Source: Madurella fahalii (Eukaryota; Ascomycota; Sordariomycetes; Sordariales). From it: a stretch of 64,000 nt of DNA. The stretch lies in assembly GCA_029876055.1 (NCBI GenBank), contig CM056877.1:2294001-2358000 (forward strand), in the 5' to 3' direction. Below the pieces are notes generated by a model. The model saw only the letters and a list, made by a program, of their open reading frames with translations, did no database searches and was not told the DNA's origin. Shown here one piece after another: positions 45,308 to 57,245 of this stretch. The position numbers were made by a program, and so were the translations under genes. Numbering within the stretch: the stretch's first letter is position 1; the number at the start of each line of letters is the position of its first letter.

Positions 45308-47023
45308 TCACTCTCCCTGCTCATTCAGAGCCTTCATCACCCTCGCGTAGAACTTGCCCGCCTGTGTCTGCGGGAATGAAATCTCGTCGACCAGGAAGCC
45401 GGGCAGTACGGCGATCAGCGCGCAGTCCCGGTTCGAATCGAGCTGGGGCGTGTAGTGGCACTGGGCTTCCCCGCCGTTGGCTTCGACAGCCAGTTTGAAG
45501 TGCAACGCTAAAACAGAAACAAAACTGTCAGTGTCCTGCGGTAGACAGAACGAGAACCCACTGCAGACCAGTCGTCTTTGGGACTTACTTCCGTTCCGGC
45601 CAGTCTGGATGCAGTCAAACACGTCCTCCCCGGCCTCGCGCTTGACACTCCGAACAATCAGCCCTGTTAGGTCCCCGTACAGGTCCTCCTTCTTCTGCGC
45701 CGCCACGGTGGCCTGATGGATCGCCTCGGACGTGCTCGCTGCTGCGAGGCGCGAGGCGGCTGTTGAGGATCCCCCAGCGCCTCCCTTCATGGCACTGCCA
45801 GGGACCTGGACTTTGCCGGCCGCTGCAGTGGCGGCTGCCTCGGCATTGCGCGCGGCGGCGAGCTTGATGTTGAGTGATTTGATCTCAGATTTGGAGTCGG
45901 TGAGGGAAGTGGTTAGCTCGTTGAGCTTGGTTTGGAGGGAAGTGATCTTTGATTCGGCGGTTTCGAGTTGCTTTTGGAGGCGCTGGGTTTCTTTGGAGGT
46001 TTCTTTTTGTGCGGCCAACTCGGCTTTGAGGGTTGCGATGAGTTGGTCGGCCGCTGGAGGGAGTTAGCGGGCGATTTGGGGCTAGATGTTTGAAGTGGGA
46101 CTTAGCTTGCCTTTGGATTTCTCCTCGGATTGTTTCTTGAGCCTGTCAAAGTTGCGCTCCGCTTCTCTCACCGCTATCTCCTTTAGGTCTCGGTATTTGA
46201 GCTCTAAGCTTTCGCATTTCTGGGTCATCTCCCCTAGCCGACGGCGTAACGCAGGGTCGCCGTTGTCTGAAGATGGTTTGCGCGGCGACCGCTTTGATAC
46301 GCTACTTGGGACCGGGACACTACTGCCGCTGGGCTCGGCGCGGTCTGAGGAATGGTGCACAGGTAGGTCTGCCAGGTCGTCACGGTCTTCGTCGCCTTCG
46401 TCGACACCGCCTTGTGGATCGTCTGGTTGTTGTGTCTCGGGGATTTCGGACACGTCCTCTTCGATCTCGGCATCAGCTGCCTTGCTTCTTGTTTTCCTTC
46501 CTCTGCGAGTGTCGGTCCTCGTCTCGGCTTCGACAACAGCCTTTTTGGGACGGCCGCGTGCGGTCTTTTTCTTGACAGCAGGTGAGGTCTCAGCAGCAGG
46601 CGCAGGCGCATCACTCATGTGCGCGTCCTCTTCTTCCTCCTCCTCCTCTTCCTCTGCGGCAGCGACAAGCTTGCGCCCCCTTCCTCGCCCGGATGGCGTC
46701 ACATTGCTTGGCTTGTCCACCAACGCTGTCCTTCCACCATCGGCAACTTCAGCGGCGGCTGCGGCTGCGGCTGCGGCAATGCGGTTGTTAGCGCGGTGCC
46801 TCGAGGTAGACGCTTTCGGCGCAGGTTTGGTGACCCTATTCGCAGCGCGGCGACCGGTCGCAGCTTTCTTCGCGGGCGGCATGTTGCCTTTCTGCTTCTC
46901 GGATCTTGATCGCTGTATCACAGTAGCTCGTTGTACGATGTCGACCGCGTTTCCCCCCAATCCGTCCTCTGAATCCGAATCCACCAACTGCAACAAGTGA
47001 GAACGGACCTTGGTCTTAGACAT
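45308..47023 (-). CDS. CSM1: Monopolin-like chromosome segregation protein Csm1/Pcs1
   Basis: Kinetochore-associated homodimer that cross-links microtubule-attachment sites, as in fission yeast Pcs1 and budding yeast Csm1. Exons 46111-47023, 45589-46053 and 45308-45507 give 525 aa. The N-terminal half is disordered: Ala runs, a nine-Glu tract and AT-hook-like GRGRGRK, ARGRPKK and RRGRKTR patches, suggesting DNA binding. A coiled coil follows (RRLGEMTQKCESLELKYRDL to LQTKLNELTTSLTDSKSEIK). The globular C-terminal domain ends with LHFKLAVEANGGEAQCHYTP, LIAVLPGFLVDEISFP and AGKFYARVMKAL. Intron 2 (81 nt) is canonical GTAAGT. Intron 1 appears to use a GC donor (GGCAAGC at 46110) with branch CTAAC and a CAG acceptor; a weak GT nine bases downstream is the in-frame alternative. 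The ATG at 47023 is preferred over an upstream GTG. Two MCB sites lie upstream. Confidence 0.9.
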
Positions 47024-48385
47024 TAGGTCGTGGCAGGGTCCCTTGTGTTTGTTGCTCACGTGGTTCGGTGGGTCAATTGAGGCCGTCCTAATCCGAACTG
47101 AGTGGCCCAGATCGCGGTAACGCGTTATCGTTGGATTTGCAACGCGTAATGTGCGCGTTTTGGACTAAACCTGTGCGTACAAGGGCAAAAGAGTCAATAT
47201 CGCAGTTACGCAAGACGTGCAAGTAAACAAATGACGTTTCGGAGGGGCAACCCCAATGAATGAGGCACATTAAGTTCCAGCACCTTTAGCGCCACTTCTC
47301 ACAGAACCGACCCCTGTCTGGAAACAAAGTGGGTAGTAGAATACAACCATAACTCCTCAGGTATCGGCCACAGGAAATCAGCATTCAATGTCCAGTTATT
47401 TTGTTCAAAGCATCCTAGGAAAATGTTTCCGGTCATTCCTTTGGCCCCAATGTTATGCTCGGTAGAGCATCTCTGGTGCATGCTGTTTGGTGCTCTTCTT
47501 ATTAGTCTCGGGTGTTCAGAAACCCACTGGGGGTGAAGTACTGTTCACTTTTGTAGCCTCCAATCCGACAAGCCAATTGAATCATACTGTAGAGGCAAAA
47601 GTCACAAAGCTCGGGCCACAACAATTTCAGTCTGCCGCCCAACCTGAAGAACGCGGCTCTACACATCAGCGACCATTATGCCGCATAAAAGTCTTCGCGA
47701 CAGATACTCAAGCACCGCGTTCGACTACACCGATCTCAATCCAGCGTTCAGTTCAGGGCTCACAGCGCTTTAAAGCAATAGGATTACAGCCATCTATCCG
47801 TAGGCAGACGCCGCAATAGGAGGGCGCCAACCTAGCGCAGGAAAGACCACAACGGCAACCAGGATCGCGACGAGCAAGGCGTGGTAGAGGTCGTGGAAGC
47901 AGAGGAGTCACTTAGTCAGCTAGACAGTTAGATCGACAACTGGCCTACCGGGCTACCACACTGTAGGATAGCAGCGCCTATTTGGGAATTGTAAAACATC
48001 AACGAATTGAGGTGAATTGAGCACTTTGACGACATCAATTGCAAATGCAGTATTTGGTGGAACTGTTTGCAAGGGCGTTAACCAGGGTTAGGGGTAGGTA
48101 TTATGTTTAGGTGCACAGACCACTACACTTTGGCAAGACCTTTCCTGCAGTCCGAAAAGAGTGGTTCCCGTCGCTGCCAAGCGTCATGGCAAAATCCCCG
48201 GCCAGCTCTCAGCCACTGGTGAAGTGGCGCTAGCGCATGGTCTCGGCAACAGCCACGGCCCTCGGCGCAACCATTTAGTAGGCGGTACTGCCCTGGGAAT
48301 CATATGAAGACCGACCCTTTCCCAAACGGCCATCGAGAGCGACAAATCATTGTAACTTGCAGCCGTGCAGGCGGCGCAACGCAAC
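47024..48385. other. Divergent region between CSM1 and MSP1
   Basis: About 1.36 kb without a supportable gene. It holds two perfect ACGCGT sites near CSM1 (47120-47147) and a single telomere-like GGGTTAGGGG (48084-48093). A 110-codon frame near 47487-47819 has no recognisable product. Confidence 0.5.
47120..47147. promoter_or_regulatory. Two ACGCGT (MCB) elements upstream of CSM1
   Basis: Perfect palindromes ACGCGT at 47120-47125 and 47142-47147, about 100-125 bp upstream of the CSM1 start, followed by GCGCGT near 47153. Two identical hexamers within 28 bp at this distance suggest MBF-type G1/S control. Confidence 0.6.
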
Positions 48386-49729
48386 ATGAGCGATCAAAAA
48401 CGAATGAAGGAGCTAGTCTCGGGACTAGTCGTCGCGGCTGGCGTAAGTCCAGGTCGATGCCCCGGAACAACGAAATAGCTTGCTCACAGACTCTTTTAGA
48501 CAATATCGGCCTATTTTCTTTTCAGAGACCTCGTTGGCCCCTATCTAGCGAGGCTAATCGACCCCGAACGGGAAAAGCACGAACAAGCCAGCCGAAGGGC
48601 CCAGGCAAACCTCCAGAGGATACAACGGAAACGACTCGAAGCAGGCGAAGTTGACGATGACGCAGATGGATCTAGGCGCACCACGCGGGCGGAGGATCTC
48701 GTCCTCAATGAGTACGAAAACCAAGTAGCGCTCGAGGTTGTGGCGCCAGAAGACATCCCAGTCGGCTTCGACGATATTGGGGGCCTCGAGGATATCATCG
48801 AAGAGTTGAAGGAAGCCATCATCTATCCGTTGACCATGCCACATCTGTATTCTCACGGCGGGGCACTGTTGGCGGCGCCCTCAGGTGTCCTGCTATATGG
48901 ACCGCCCGGTTGTGGCAAGACAATGCTGGCCAAGGCCCTGGCCCATGAGAGCGGCGCCTCGTTCATCAACCTTCACATCTCGACGTTGACGGAAAAGTGG
49001 TACGGCGACTCCAACAAGCTTGTCCGTGCTGTGTTTTCTCTGGCGCACAAACTCCAACCCGCAATCATCTTTATTGACGAGATCGACGCTGTTTTGGGGA
49101 CACGGAGGAGCGGGGAACACGAGGCTAGCGGCATGGTCAAGGCAGAGTAAGCAACGTCATATATCGTTCTTCTTCCCCCTTCTAACCAGCGTAGGTTCAT
49201 GACGCTTTGGGACGGCCTTACGTCGACAAACGCCGCTGGCGTGCCCGCAAGAATCGTCGTGCTGGGTGCCACAAACAGGATCCATGATATTGACGAGGCT
49301 ATCCTTAGGCGGATGCCCAAAAAGTTCCCCGTCCCGCTACCTGGGAAGGAACAGCGACGGCGCATCCTACAGCTGATTCTCGGCAATACAAAGCGTGACA
49401 CTGAAAACTTCGACATTGACTACATCGCCAAAATTACGGCGGGAATGTCCGGCAGTGACATCAAGGAGGCATGCCGAGATGCTGCCATGGCGCCCATGAG
49501 GGAGTATCTCCGCCAGCACCGTGAATCCAGGGCATCCATGTCTCGGGTCAATCCCGACCATGTTCGGGGCATTAGAACGGAGGACTTCTTTGGTCGCCGA
49601 GGCGGGCGGATCCTCGCCGAGGCCCACTCTCGTCAGCTAAGCACCGTCAACGGACAGTCCAAGGCCTCCAGTAATGGGTACGAGGATGTGGAGGATGAAG
49701 AAGGAGACCGAGGCACCGTGTCTGCGTAG
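48386..49729 (+). CDS. MSP1: Outer-membrane AAA ATPase Msp1 (ATAD1)
   Basis: Membrane-anchored AAA ATPase of the mitochondrial outer membrane and peroxisomes that extracts mistargeted tail-anchored proteins. Exons 48386-48442, 48500-49146 and 49195-49729 (introns 57 and 48 nt; GTAAGT and GTAAGC donors) give 412 aa. Splicing of exon 1 creates the N-terminal anchor LVSGLVVAAGTISAYFLF, absent from either exon alone. The juxtamembrane region LARLIDPEREKHEQASRRAQ is family-typical. Walker A GPPGCGKTMLAKALA lies near residue 153 and the pore loop is in STLTEKWYGDSNKL. Walker B IIFIDEIDAVLGTR lies near 208, and the arginine-finger region LRRMPKKFPVPLP is present. The C-terminus is acidic. Length and motifs are complete. 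Confidence 0.95.
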
Positions 49730-50631
49730 TCTTCCGATACCACAGTTTTTGGCGCAAGCTTGTGTATGATGATTGTGATGCAACATTGGTTGGGAGGTAT
49801 AATCTCATGAGAAGCAAAGGGGGGGGGGGGGGGGGGGATACAGGCGTTGGATGTGACATACTCGCCCGGCAAGAAAGGCAGTAGGCGCTGTAGAGTAATA
49901 CCCAGACAAAACACGGCTATCATCTACATTTGTTGGCCACACCTGCGGCAGACCTTTAGCCGGTTTGCTGTTATGGTTCGACACCCGCCCTACCCGACCT
50001 ACCCGACCTACCGTCTGCACGAGGAGATGGGATGACCAATGTCCCGGCTAGGCAAGTATAGGGTCGCCCGATGATTCCAGGGCTGTTAATCAAAAACATT
50101 TCGGGGCTCGTATCTCTTCGAGGGATCCCAGTGTTGTTTTCCAACCGTCCACAACAGTTAGTGGTGGAAGTTCAAGCGTCTTCGCTCTCTATTTCGCCCA
50201 GTGACCGGCAGGCAAGCACGTCATCCCTCCAGCCCCACAGTGGGGCAGCCTGCCAGATACCAGATACCTCTGCCCACCACTTACTCGCCACTAACAGCGA
50301 AGTCGCTCGCTATCATTCAGCACTGCCGCTCCGGGCTCGGATGGAAAAAGCGGTCGACATCCAATTACGAGGGGCAAGTGCGTTGCAGACCGAAGAACTT
50401 TAGCGACCACTGCAAAAGAGCCTGAGGTCGGGGAAGAAACCCGGCCTCTCTCCTTTCTTCCTACATAACCAGAACTAGTGATACCTCTGTTGCACTTTGG
50501 TCCCCTGCCGTTCCTCCTAGGGACCACTTTCTCTTTCGCCCTTTGGTTCGGAGCGGCATCCTTCGGCTTCCCCGTCCCCGTCTTTCATCCGCAGACCCGA
50601 GTTTGAGTCATCTACAGCTAGCTCGTTCCAA
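49730..50631. other. MSP1 3' flank and cystathionine beta-lyase promoter
   Basis: About 900 bp without a gene. It contains a 19-G homopolymer (49819-49837) and, at 50216-50224, GCACGTCAT, which matches one half of the Neurospora CYS3 sulfur-regulator consensus ATGRYRYCAT. C/T-rich sequence precedes the next ATG, as in a fungal 5' UTR. Confidence 0.5.
49819..49837 (+). repeat. 19-nt poly-G run
   Basis: Nineteen consecutive G residues about 90 bp after the MSP1 stop codon, probably within its 3' UTR. The length may be unreliable because homopolymers are error-prone in sequencing; if real it could form G-quadruplexes. Confidence 0.8.
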
Positions 50632-52037
50632 ATGGCATCTCCGGACAACAGGACTAGCCCTGCTTCGCAGGCTGCCAACAAGGTCTTCACCAGGGTAGAT
50701 CTTGACGGCCATGCTCTCCCTCCCTCGCCTGCCCCGTCCAGCCCGTACCCCGACAGACGGCGATATGCATTGGCGACGGAATTGGTCTACACCGATTCCA
50801 AAGATCAGTATGGCGCCTCGAGCATCCCCATATACCAATCTGCCACGTTTAAGCAGACGTCCTCCAATGGCGGCAACGAGTATGACTACACTCGATCCGG
50901 CAACCCGACCCGGACGCACCTCGAACGCCACCTAGCCAAGATCATGAACGCAACGCGGGCTTTGGCCGTGGGCTCGGGAATGGGCGCCTTGGATGTCATC
51001 ACCCGCCTGCTCAAGCCCGGTGACGAGGTCATCACTGGAGATGACCTGTACGGTGGCACGAACCGGCTCCTGACGTACCTCAAGAACAACCAGGGGGTTA
51101 TTGTGCACCATGTCGACACCACCAATGTCGACCGTGTCAAAGAGGTGATCTCTAGCAAGACGTCCATGGTACTGCTAGAGACACCGACGAACCCGCTGAT
51201 CAAGATCGTCGACATCCCGACCATCGCGAGAGCGACCCACGAGGTCAACCCCAAGGCGCTTGTGGTTGTGGACAACACCATGCTCTCACCAATGTTGTCG
51301 AATCCGCTCGATCTCGGCGCCGACATCGTGTACGAATCTGGTACAAAATATCTATCGGGCCATCACGACATCATGGCTGGCGTCATCGCGTGCAATGACG
51401 CTGAGGTGGGCGACAAGATGTACTTCACCATCAACGCGACGGGCTGCGGTCTTTCGCCAAACGATTCCTTCCTGCTCATGAGAGGTGTCAAAACGCTGGC
51501 CATCCGTATGGAGAAGCAGCAGGCTAATGCCCAGCGAATCGCCGAGTTCCTGGAATCCCACGGCTTCCGGGTCCGCTACCCAGGCCTCAAGTCCCACCCA
51601 CAGTATGACCTACATTGGTCCATGGCGCGGGGCGCTGGCGCTGTCCTCTCCTTTGAAACTGGCGACGTTGCGCTCTCCGAAAGGATTGTCGAGGCAGCTA
51701 GGCTATGGGGCATCAGCGTCAGCTTCGGCTGCGTCAACAGTCTCATCAGCATGCCATGCCGCATGAGCCATGCGAGCATCGATGCCAAAACAAGAAAGGA
51801 GAGGCAGATGCCGGAGGATATCATCCGTCTGTGCGTCGGCATTGAGGATGCGGACGATTTGATAGAGGATCTCTCCCGCGCTGTAAGTCGAGACAGTCGG
51901 TCATTTTATATTTACCTAGCCCGACATTTATCTAACACATCTTACTCTAGCTCGTTCAAGCAGGTGCGGTAACTCTAACCCTGGATGGCTTCCACGCGAA
52001 TGATGCGGGCAGAGATAGCGTGACGCCGTCGGCCTAG
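50632..52037 (+). CDS. met-2: Cystathionine beta-lyase
   Basis: PLP enzyme of methionine synthesis that splits cystathionine to homocysteine, ammonia and pyruvate. Exons 50632-51882 and 51951-52037 (intron 68 nt, donor GTAAGT, branch CTAAC) give 445 aa. The Cys/Met-metabolism fold shows YGASSIPIYQSATFKQ, YDYTRSGNPTRTHLE, the cofactor loop VGSGMGALDVI, VVVDNTMLSPMLSNPL, and the Schiff-base lysine in YESGTKYLSGHHDIMAG near residue 237. SGHHD and the overall spacing favour beta-lyase (Neurospora met-2, yeast Str3) over cystathionine gamma-lyase or gamma-synthase, but substrate specificity cannot be proven by eye. The short second exon supplies the conserved tail (ALVQAGAVTLTLDGF). No organelle signal is evident. 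Confidence 0.92.
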
Positions 52038-55000
52038 GTCTCCATTTGACCGCGACCACCCAGCTAGTCTACGGAGCACAGCGTCCATCGAGGTGCAGGT
52101 GGTCAGCTTGTGGGCTCTCTCGCTCTCATGTCTCCTTTTAAACAGTGGATGGATTTCTGCATAGCACCGAAGGTAATTGAATACAACAAATCCGGACCTC
52201 CGAGCTCCTGGAACGACAAACAAGCGCTCCAATACCGTCATTTCACACGCCGCTCCGTCAGCTGCGTGGCACAGCTTACCCAAGTGTCACCGGCTTAGCG
52301 GATCTCGGCTGGAGAGGTTCCCATCGTTAATATGGCGCAGTCCGCCCTGGATGCCTAGGCCGTGGCAAACTTGGCCAGTCTAACAAGGACAAGAGCCTCA
52401 TTGATGGTGAGATTACGGGGATCAAGCTCATCTTTCCACGCCCTCAACATCGGTGACAGCTGCCGAGTGGTATCTCCAACCTGGACGGACGGGGTCGGAT
52501 CGTGTTGGCCTTGTACGTCATTGCAAGTATGAGAAGATGCTCTGACACCGACGGCGAGCATAACGAACCGTGGGTTATGGTCTTGGGTTGACGTTTCATC
52601 TCTCACGCTGTGGGGCATGGCTGCTCTGAACTTTGGGCACTGGGGATTGCAACTCATCGACAACGATCATGCTGAGCGCCCGAAAGCTTACCGCCCTTTG
52701 TTCTGAAAAGGGACTGGAGGGGGCTATATACCATTGTGGCCCTTCCAGATCTCCCACCGGACATACGACGTGGGGTTGTCGGTACCGAGTTGCCCTGCGC
52801 AACAGGCGGGCTTGCTAGAACGAAGAATAAAGAGGGCATGTCGAGTCGCTCTAGCGCTTGCTGCTGCACAATGTCAACCACGATAGCGCCCTTCTCGTCT
52901 CGAGTCATGGGGCTAGCTGCTGAACCACTGTTGAGTTAATCTTGCAGGAGCAGCGGTGACTCTCTTGCCATCGTGGCACCCAAAGACCAGGTTTGGCGAC
53001 AGACATCTTGGCTGAGAAACGACCGGCTTTCTATCCCTCCGCAGTAGACTTTAATCTTACTCACCCCACAACCTGCCCACGCTCTAGGAAGCTTCTCCCG
53101 GTGGTACCACGGCTGCTGCTCGATGCGCAGCGCCACTATAAACGAATGAATGTCTGTCAACATCAAGATCTAGAATCTGCTCATCTTCATGCAACATGAG
53201 TCTGGTTCTCGCGCCGCGTCCGACCTCGATTCGCTACCCCTCCGAGCTCGATGTCTGCTGCTCTTTGACGAAGAGTTATGCGGCGGCCGTACAACCACAC
53301 CTTCTCCTCTTGATTCAATCGCCAGAGCGCATACTTGAAGCACTCCGGCCGAAGCAACTATCGGCTATGTTTGTAACTGCGAGTTCGACTGCATGGCTCG
53401 TTTATCTGCAGCAAAGCCCTCGCGCATTTGGGCAGTCACGAAGTTGCTAATGCTGCGCTCACCTCAGCCGTTTGCCTCTTCCACGGCACCGACAAGGGAG
53501 CCTACCTTCAACGATGCTACTGTTGGCCATAGGACCAGACAGCTACCGTATTTTCCGATCATAGGGCCACCTACACCAAACTGGCCCCTTAATCTCGCCT
53601 TGCCAGACGATGGCGATGGAAGCTAACTGTCTACCAAGAGGTCCTTCTCGACTAATTTGCCGTCGTTTGACTTCGCGCCAAACGTCCCCACTCCAGTTTT
53701 CACATCCTTTCTTCCCCGGTATCGTACACAGGCCCGGGGGTTACACTGGGTTCAGCCAACAAGTAAAATGAAGGGGCATGTCCATGGCGCGGGATAGCTG
53801 CTCTAAGCATGTCTTTGACTGGAGCAGAGCAGAATGGCGGTGGCTGTACGCTGGCGTTCTGTCCGAGTCACTCCCTCCTGCAACTTCCCGTCTGGTAGGA
53901 GACAAGAACTCTGGTGTCAGCCATGACGAGCTCCCACGATGAGACGTACTCCCCTGGGTGAGGTACTATATAGTGCTGGTTGCCCGATCTCCTCGGCATT
54001 GAAGCTTTTGATGACAACCGCGCCATCCCGAGCTTTGATGTCGCAAGAGCGTTGTTCCTTGCGCGTCACCCCAAGGTCGTACAGACAAGGGCTTGTCCCC
54101 GGTCCACGATTAGGGTTCCTGTGTTCCAAGTCGGGTGTAGGATAACAGGAAAATCCCCCGCCTGTCCATGTAACACTGTCTTATCGCTCATCCCCCAATG
54201 AATGAGAGCAATGACCGGAATCGTCTGAGATATCGCTTGTCAAACGGCATACAACAACCCCGATCTGCAACCTGGTGCTGCCCGACTGTCAACCCCGTCC
54301 TGCACATGTCGAGCAGTTATACTGTCCGGGGCCGGGAAAGGCAAAACATCTCGGGCCGCTAAAGACACGTTGTCAACGCTGCCGTTGGCGCCGCGTGCCT
54401 CGTATACGAGCAACGCGTCCTTTGCTCTGACCGCCATTCGCACAATCTTGATTCCCAAGCACGATTCGCATCGGAGAGTTACACTACCGGCGCATGTAGG
54501 CCTATTATACAGTATAATGCTGACTTGGGTCACGCGAACCAGCAAGAGGGAGATGTGGATGAGACAGCAAGACCAAAAAGGGGAAGCGGGGCGGGAAGAG
54601 GCAAATAGTTCTGTCATGCGGGTATGACTGCCGCTGCAGCTTCATCTCCTGTCGGCATCCTAGCAGTACCCGCAGCAACGGGGCCAGGCCAACCAGCTAG
54701 GTTCCGAGCAAACGCCGCAAAGTATCCCGTCCCCGTCGTCCCGCGCTATCCGCCGGACTCCCGGATGCATGCCCACAAAGCGAAACGATACCGCAATCAA
54801 TATTTCCCGCTCCTATGAGCCCAGAAACAGCCCCGGGAATCCACAGGCACAAAGTCCTCATAACATGTCCCAATGAGATATAGAAGGATAATACGACCGT
54901 CCCATCCCGAGTTCCCCAGACCCGAAGTGCTCCGCGTCGGAAGCCGTCATCATATGTCTTTTTCTGCCTGCCGCCGGAACCCACCGAGTGCCACAAGGAA

Positions 55001-55651
55001 CCCGAGACCATGGGAAAAGGCGGGGCATGGGCACGTACTCAAGGGAGAAACTTCTTCAAAAAGTGTGCAACGTGTGCCGTCTCGATTCGACGGCGCAGAT
55101 TACACAAGGTCCTTATGTCTCTGCTGCGTAATATGCTTGATGAAGATAGAACGAGACTCGCTCAACAACAAACGGCCGCTTGCATACCAAGACCAATGGC
55201 AGCATGTCACCTCGAGGAGTAGCATACAAGAGCAGTACGTGGCGGTTAGAGGGGAAGAAGCAAGAGGTGAAGGAAGAAGCGAAAACGAGATCCACACAGA
55301 TTCCTGTGCATGCTATGTAATTTCGTCGCTGTTGCTAGACTCCCTTATTAACAAATGATAAGAAGCCATCCTTGCATAGGTAGTATGTAGTGAGAAACAA
55401 AGGCCTCCCCCGCAAATTCCGTTCAGTTGATCAACCTGGAAATAACAGACAGAAAGAGGGAGAGAGAAAAGAGTTCAACTCCCCACGTCTCCCCCAACCC
55501 CATATGCATTTCTTTCCCGTCCCACAGACAGACAAAAGGAAAGGACAATAACAACCCTGACCAAAGTACCTACAAACAACGCAAAAATAAATCTGAGCCA
55601 GCGGTCTGTCCGGGGTATCCTCACCACTTCATCCCATTTCGTTCCCTCTCA
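52038..55651. other. 3.6-kb convergent gene desert, possible relic sequence
   Basis: Both flanking genes converge on this region, so 3.6 kb is unusually long for shared 3' flanks. I find no intact gene. Several short blocks look more protein-like than the background. On the minus strand, one near 52360-52500 ends in RNLTINEALVLVRLAKFATA and another near 52840-52908 begins TRDEKGAIVVDIVQQQALER. On the plus strand, one near 53990-54090 contains DLLGIEAFDDNRAIPSFDVA. They are in different frames, interrupted by stops, and I cannot name a family. A decayed gene is possible; so is chance. Confidence 0.35.
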
Positions 55652-57245
55652 TCAATCAAAAGCAAACCTCTCGGGCAACACAATGGGCGCGACCAAGGTC
55701 CAGGTGTACATGGCGTAGCAGACCCACGAGCTGACAATCTTGACCCAGCTGGCCCAGAGGGTGCGGCCGACGGTGGCGAAGCCGTCGTCCGACTGCTTGC
55801 TGTCGTCCCAGTCCATAGTCAGGAGGGTAGCGACCCAGGCGGTGGCCAGGAAGAAGATGACGTGGAACATGGCGTAGTTGTACTGCGTGCTGGAGCGCTC
55901 GTCGTCGTGGGCAGAGTTTGCACCGGCGCCGGCGTCGCTGCTCGCGTCGTCGTCGTCCGATAGCAAGGCGTCGGCCGGGAGGCTGCCCTCCTCGACGGCC
56001 CTGCGGAGGGCCTCGGCGCGCATCTGGCGGCGGGCGCTGGAAGGTTGCGTAGTGATCAGGTCGTGGTGCTCGTCGGCTTCGCCGTCGTCGTCGGGGAGGC
56101 GGATGCGGTTGCCGCTGCTGCCCCCGCCAAGGCCGAGGCTCTGGGTCGCGGCCCGCGTGGTGGTGTAGGCGACGGTAAGCATGGTCACGATGGCACCTAC
56201 TACGATGGTGGTGGTTCGGGTGCCCTGTCCCAGCACTAGCGGGTTGCAGCGGCGGTCTTCGGTCTCGTCGGGTTTCATCGACACGGCTGACATGGTCAGG
56301 TAGGTGCAGTAAACGGCTACCATGGCGGCCTGAGCGAGGCCGGCTTTGGGGTTGTGCTCTTGGACCTTCGGATGGACCGAGATGAAGGAGATGAGAATCC
56401 AGAGGAGGAGGTTGATGGTGATGGCGGCTTGGTTCATCGAGCAGCCGGACGAGGCGAAGAAGATGTACTGCACGATGGTCATGGCCAGGGAGGCGAGGTA
56501 CATGCCTAGCGTAGAACCGATGAGGATGGTGCGCCAGGTCTTGGACTCAGTGTCCTCGATCTGGGCGAGGCAGTACTCAGCCCAGTTGTGAGCTAGGTCG
56601 ACGAGGAGAATCAAGCCAAGGATGAGGAACAGCATAGCACAGACCATGGCGATGTAGTTGCCCCAGAACTGGAAGAAGGTGTCGGGGATGAAGAAAGTGA
56701 GCACGATCAGGCCGAGCCACGCGATAATCTTGGGGCCCCAGTAGCCGTTTTGGATGGCGGCGCGTGGGTTTTTGGATGAGCGTACGCCGAGCATGAGGCC
56801 GGCGAGTGCGAGATGGAATATCCCGAGGGCGAAGTTGATGCGGTGCACAGCCAACCAGCCATGGCAGTCGCCTTCGCCGCAGGTGATTTTGACGTAGTCG
56901 AGCATCAGATGTTGGAGCTTTTCGATGGCCCATTTTGTGAGCAAGATCCACGATAGTATTGAGTTGATTAGGAGTATGAGGGCGTAGCCAATGCGAGTCG
57001 CGACGCTGGGAGAGTTGGCTTGTGAGCGGACGTCTGACTGTCGAACGCGATGAGGGGCACCAACCTGTTTCCGCATTTCCCGCACGCGCTGCAGACCATG
57101 GAGCAGGTCGCGGCGCCGCAACAACTGGCAGCGAAGGAGAGGACCTATGCGAGGTCAGTCATGGCAACATCACAAACATTCGGGAACGACATACGGTGCC
57201 CATACTCGGCACCGCCATCAGCGGTATCGAGAGGAGAGCGCCCAT
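55652..57245 (-). CDS. TMS1: SERINC/TMS1 family membrane protein
   Basis: Polytopic membrane protein of the serine-incorporator family; yeast Tms1 is vacuolar, and human SERINC proteins act in lipid scrambling. Exons 57195-57245, 57065-57144 and 55652-57005 (introns 50 and 59 nt) give 494 aa. Splicing yields MGALLSIPLMAVPSMGT, then the Cys-rich start VLSFAASCCGAATCSM...CGKCGN, then SVATRIGYALILLINSILSW, exactly the family order. About ten to eleven hydrophobic segments follow, including GIFHLALAGLMLGVRSSKNP, FFIPDTFFQFWGNYIA and LVDLAHNWAE. The NPKAGLAQAAMVAVYCTYLT block is diagnostic. An acidic cytosolic loop (SDDDDASSD) precedes the last two helices. The two tiny first exons are easily missed. 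Confidence 0.94.

Noticed and set aside
47487..47819. 110-codon frame between CSM1 and MSP1
   Set aside because: No family resemblance; likely chance.
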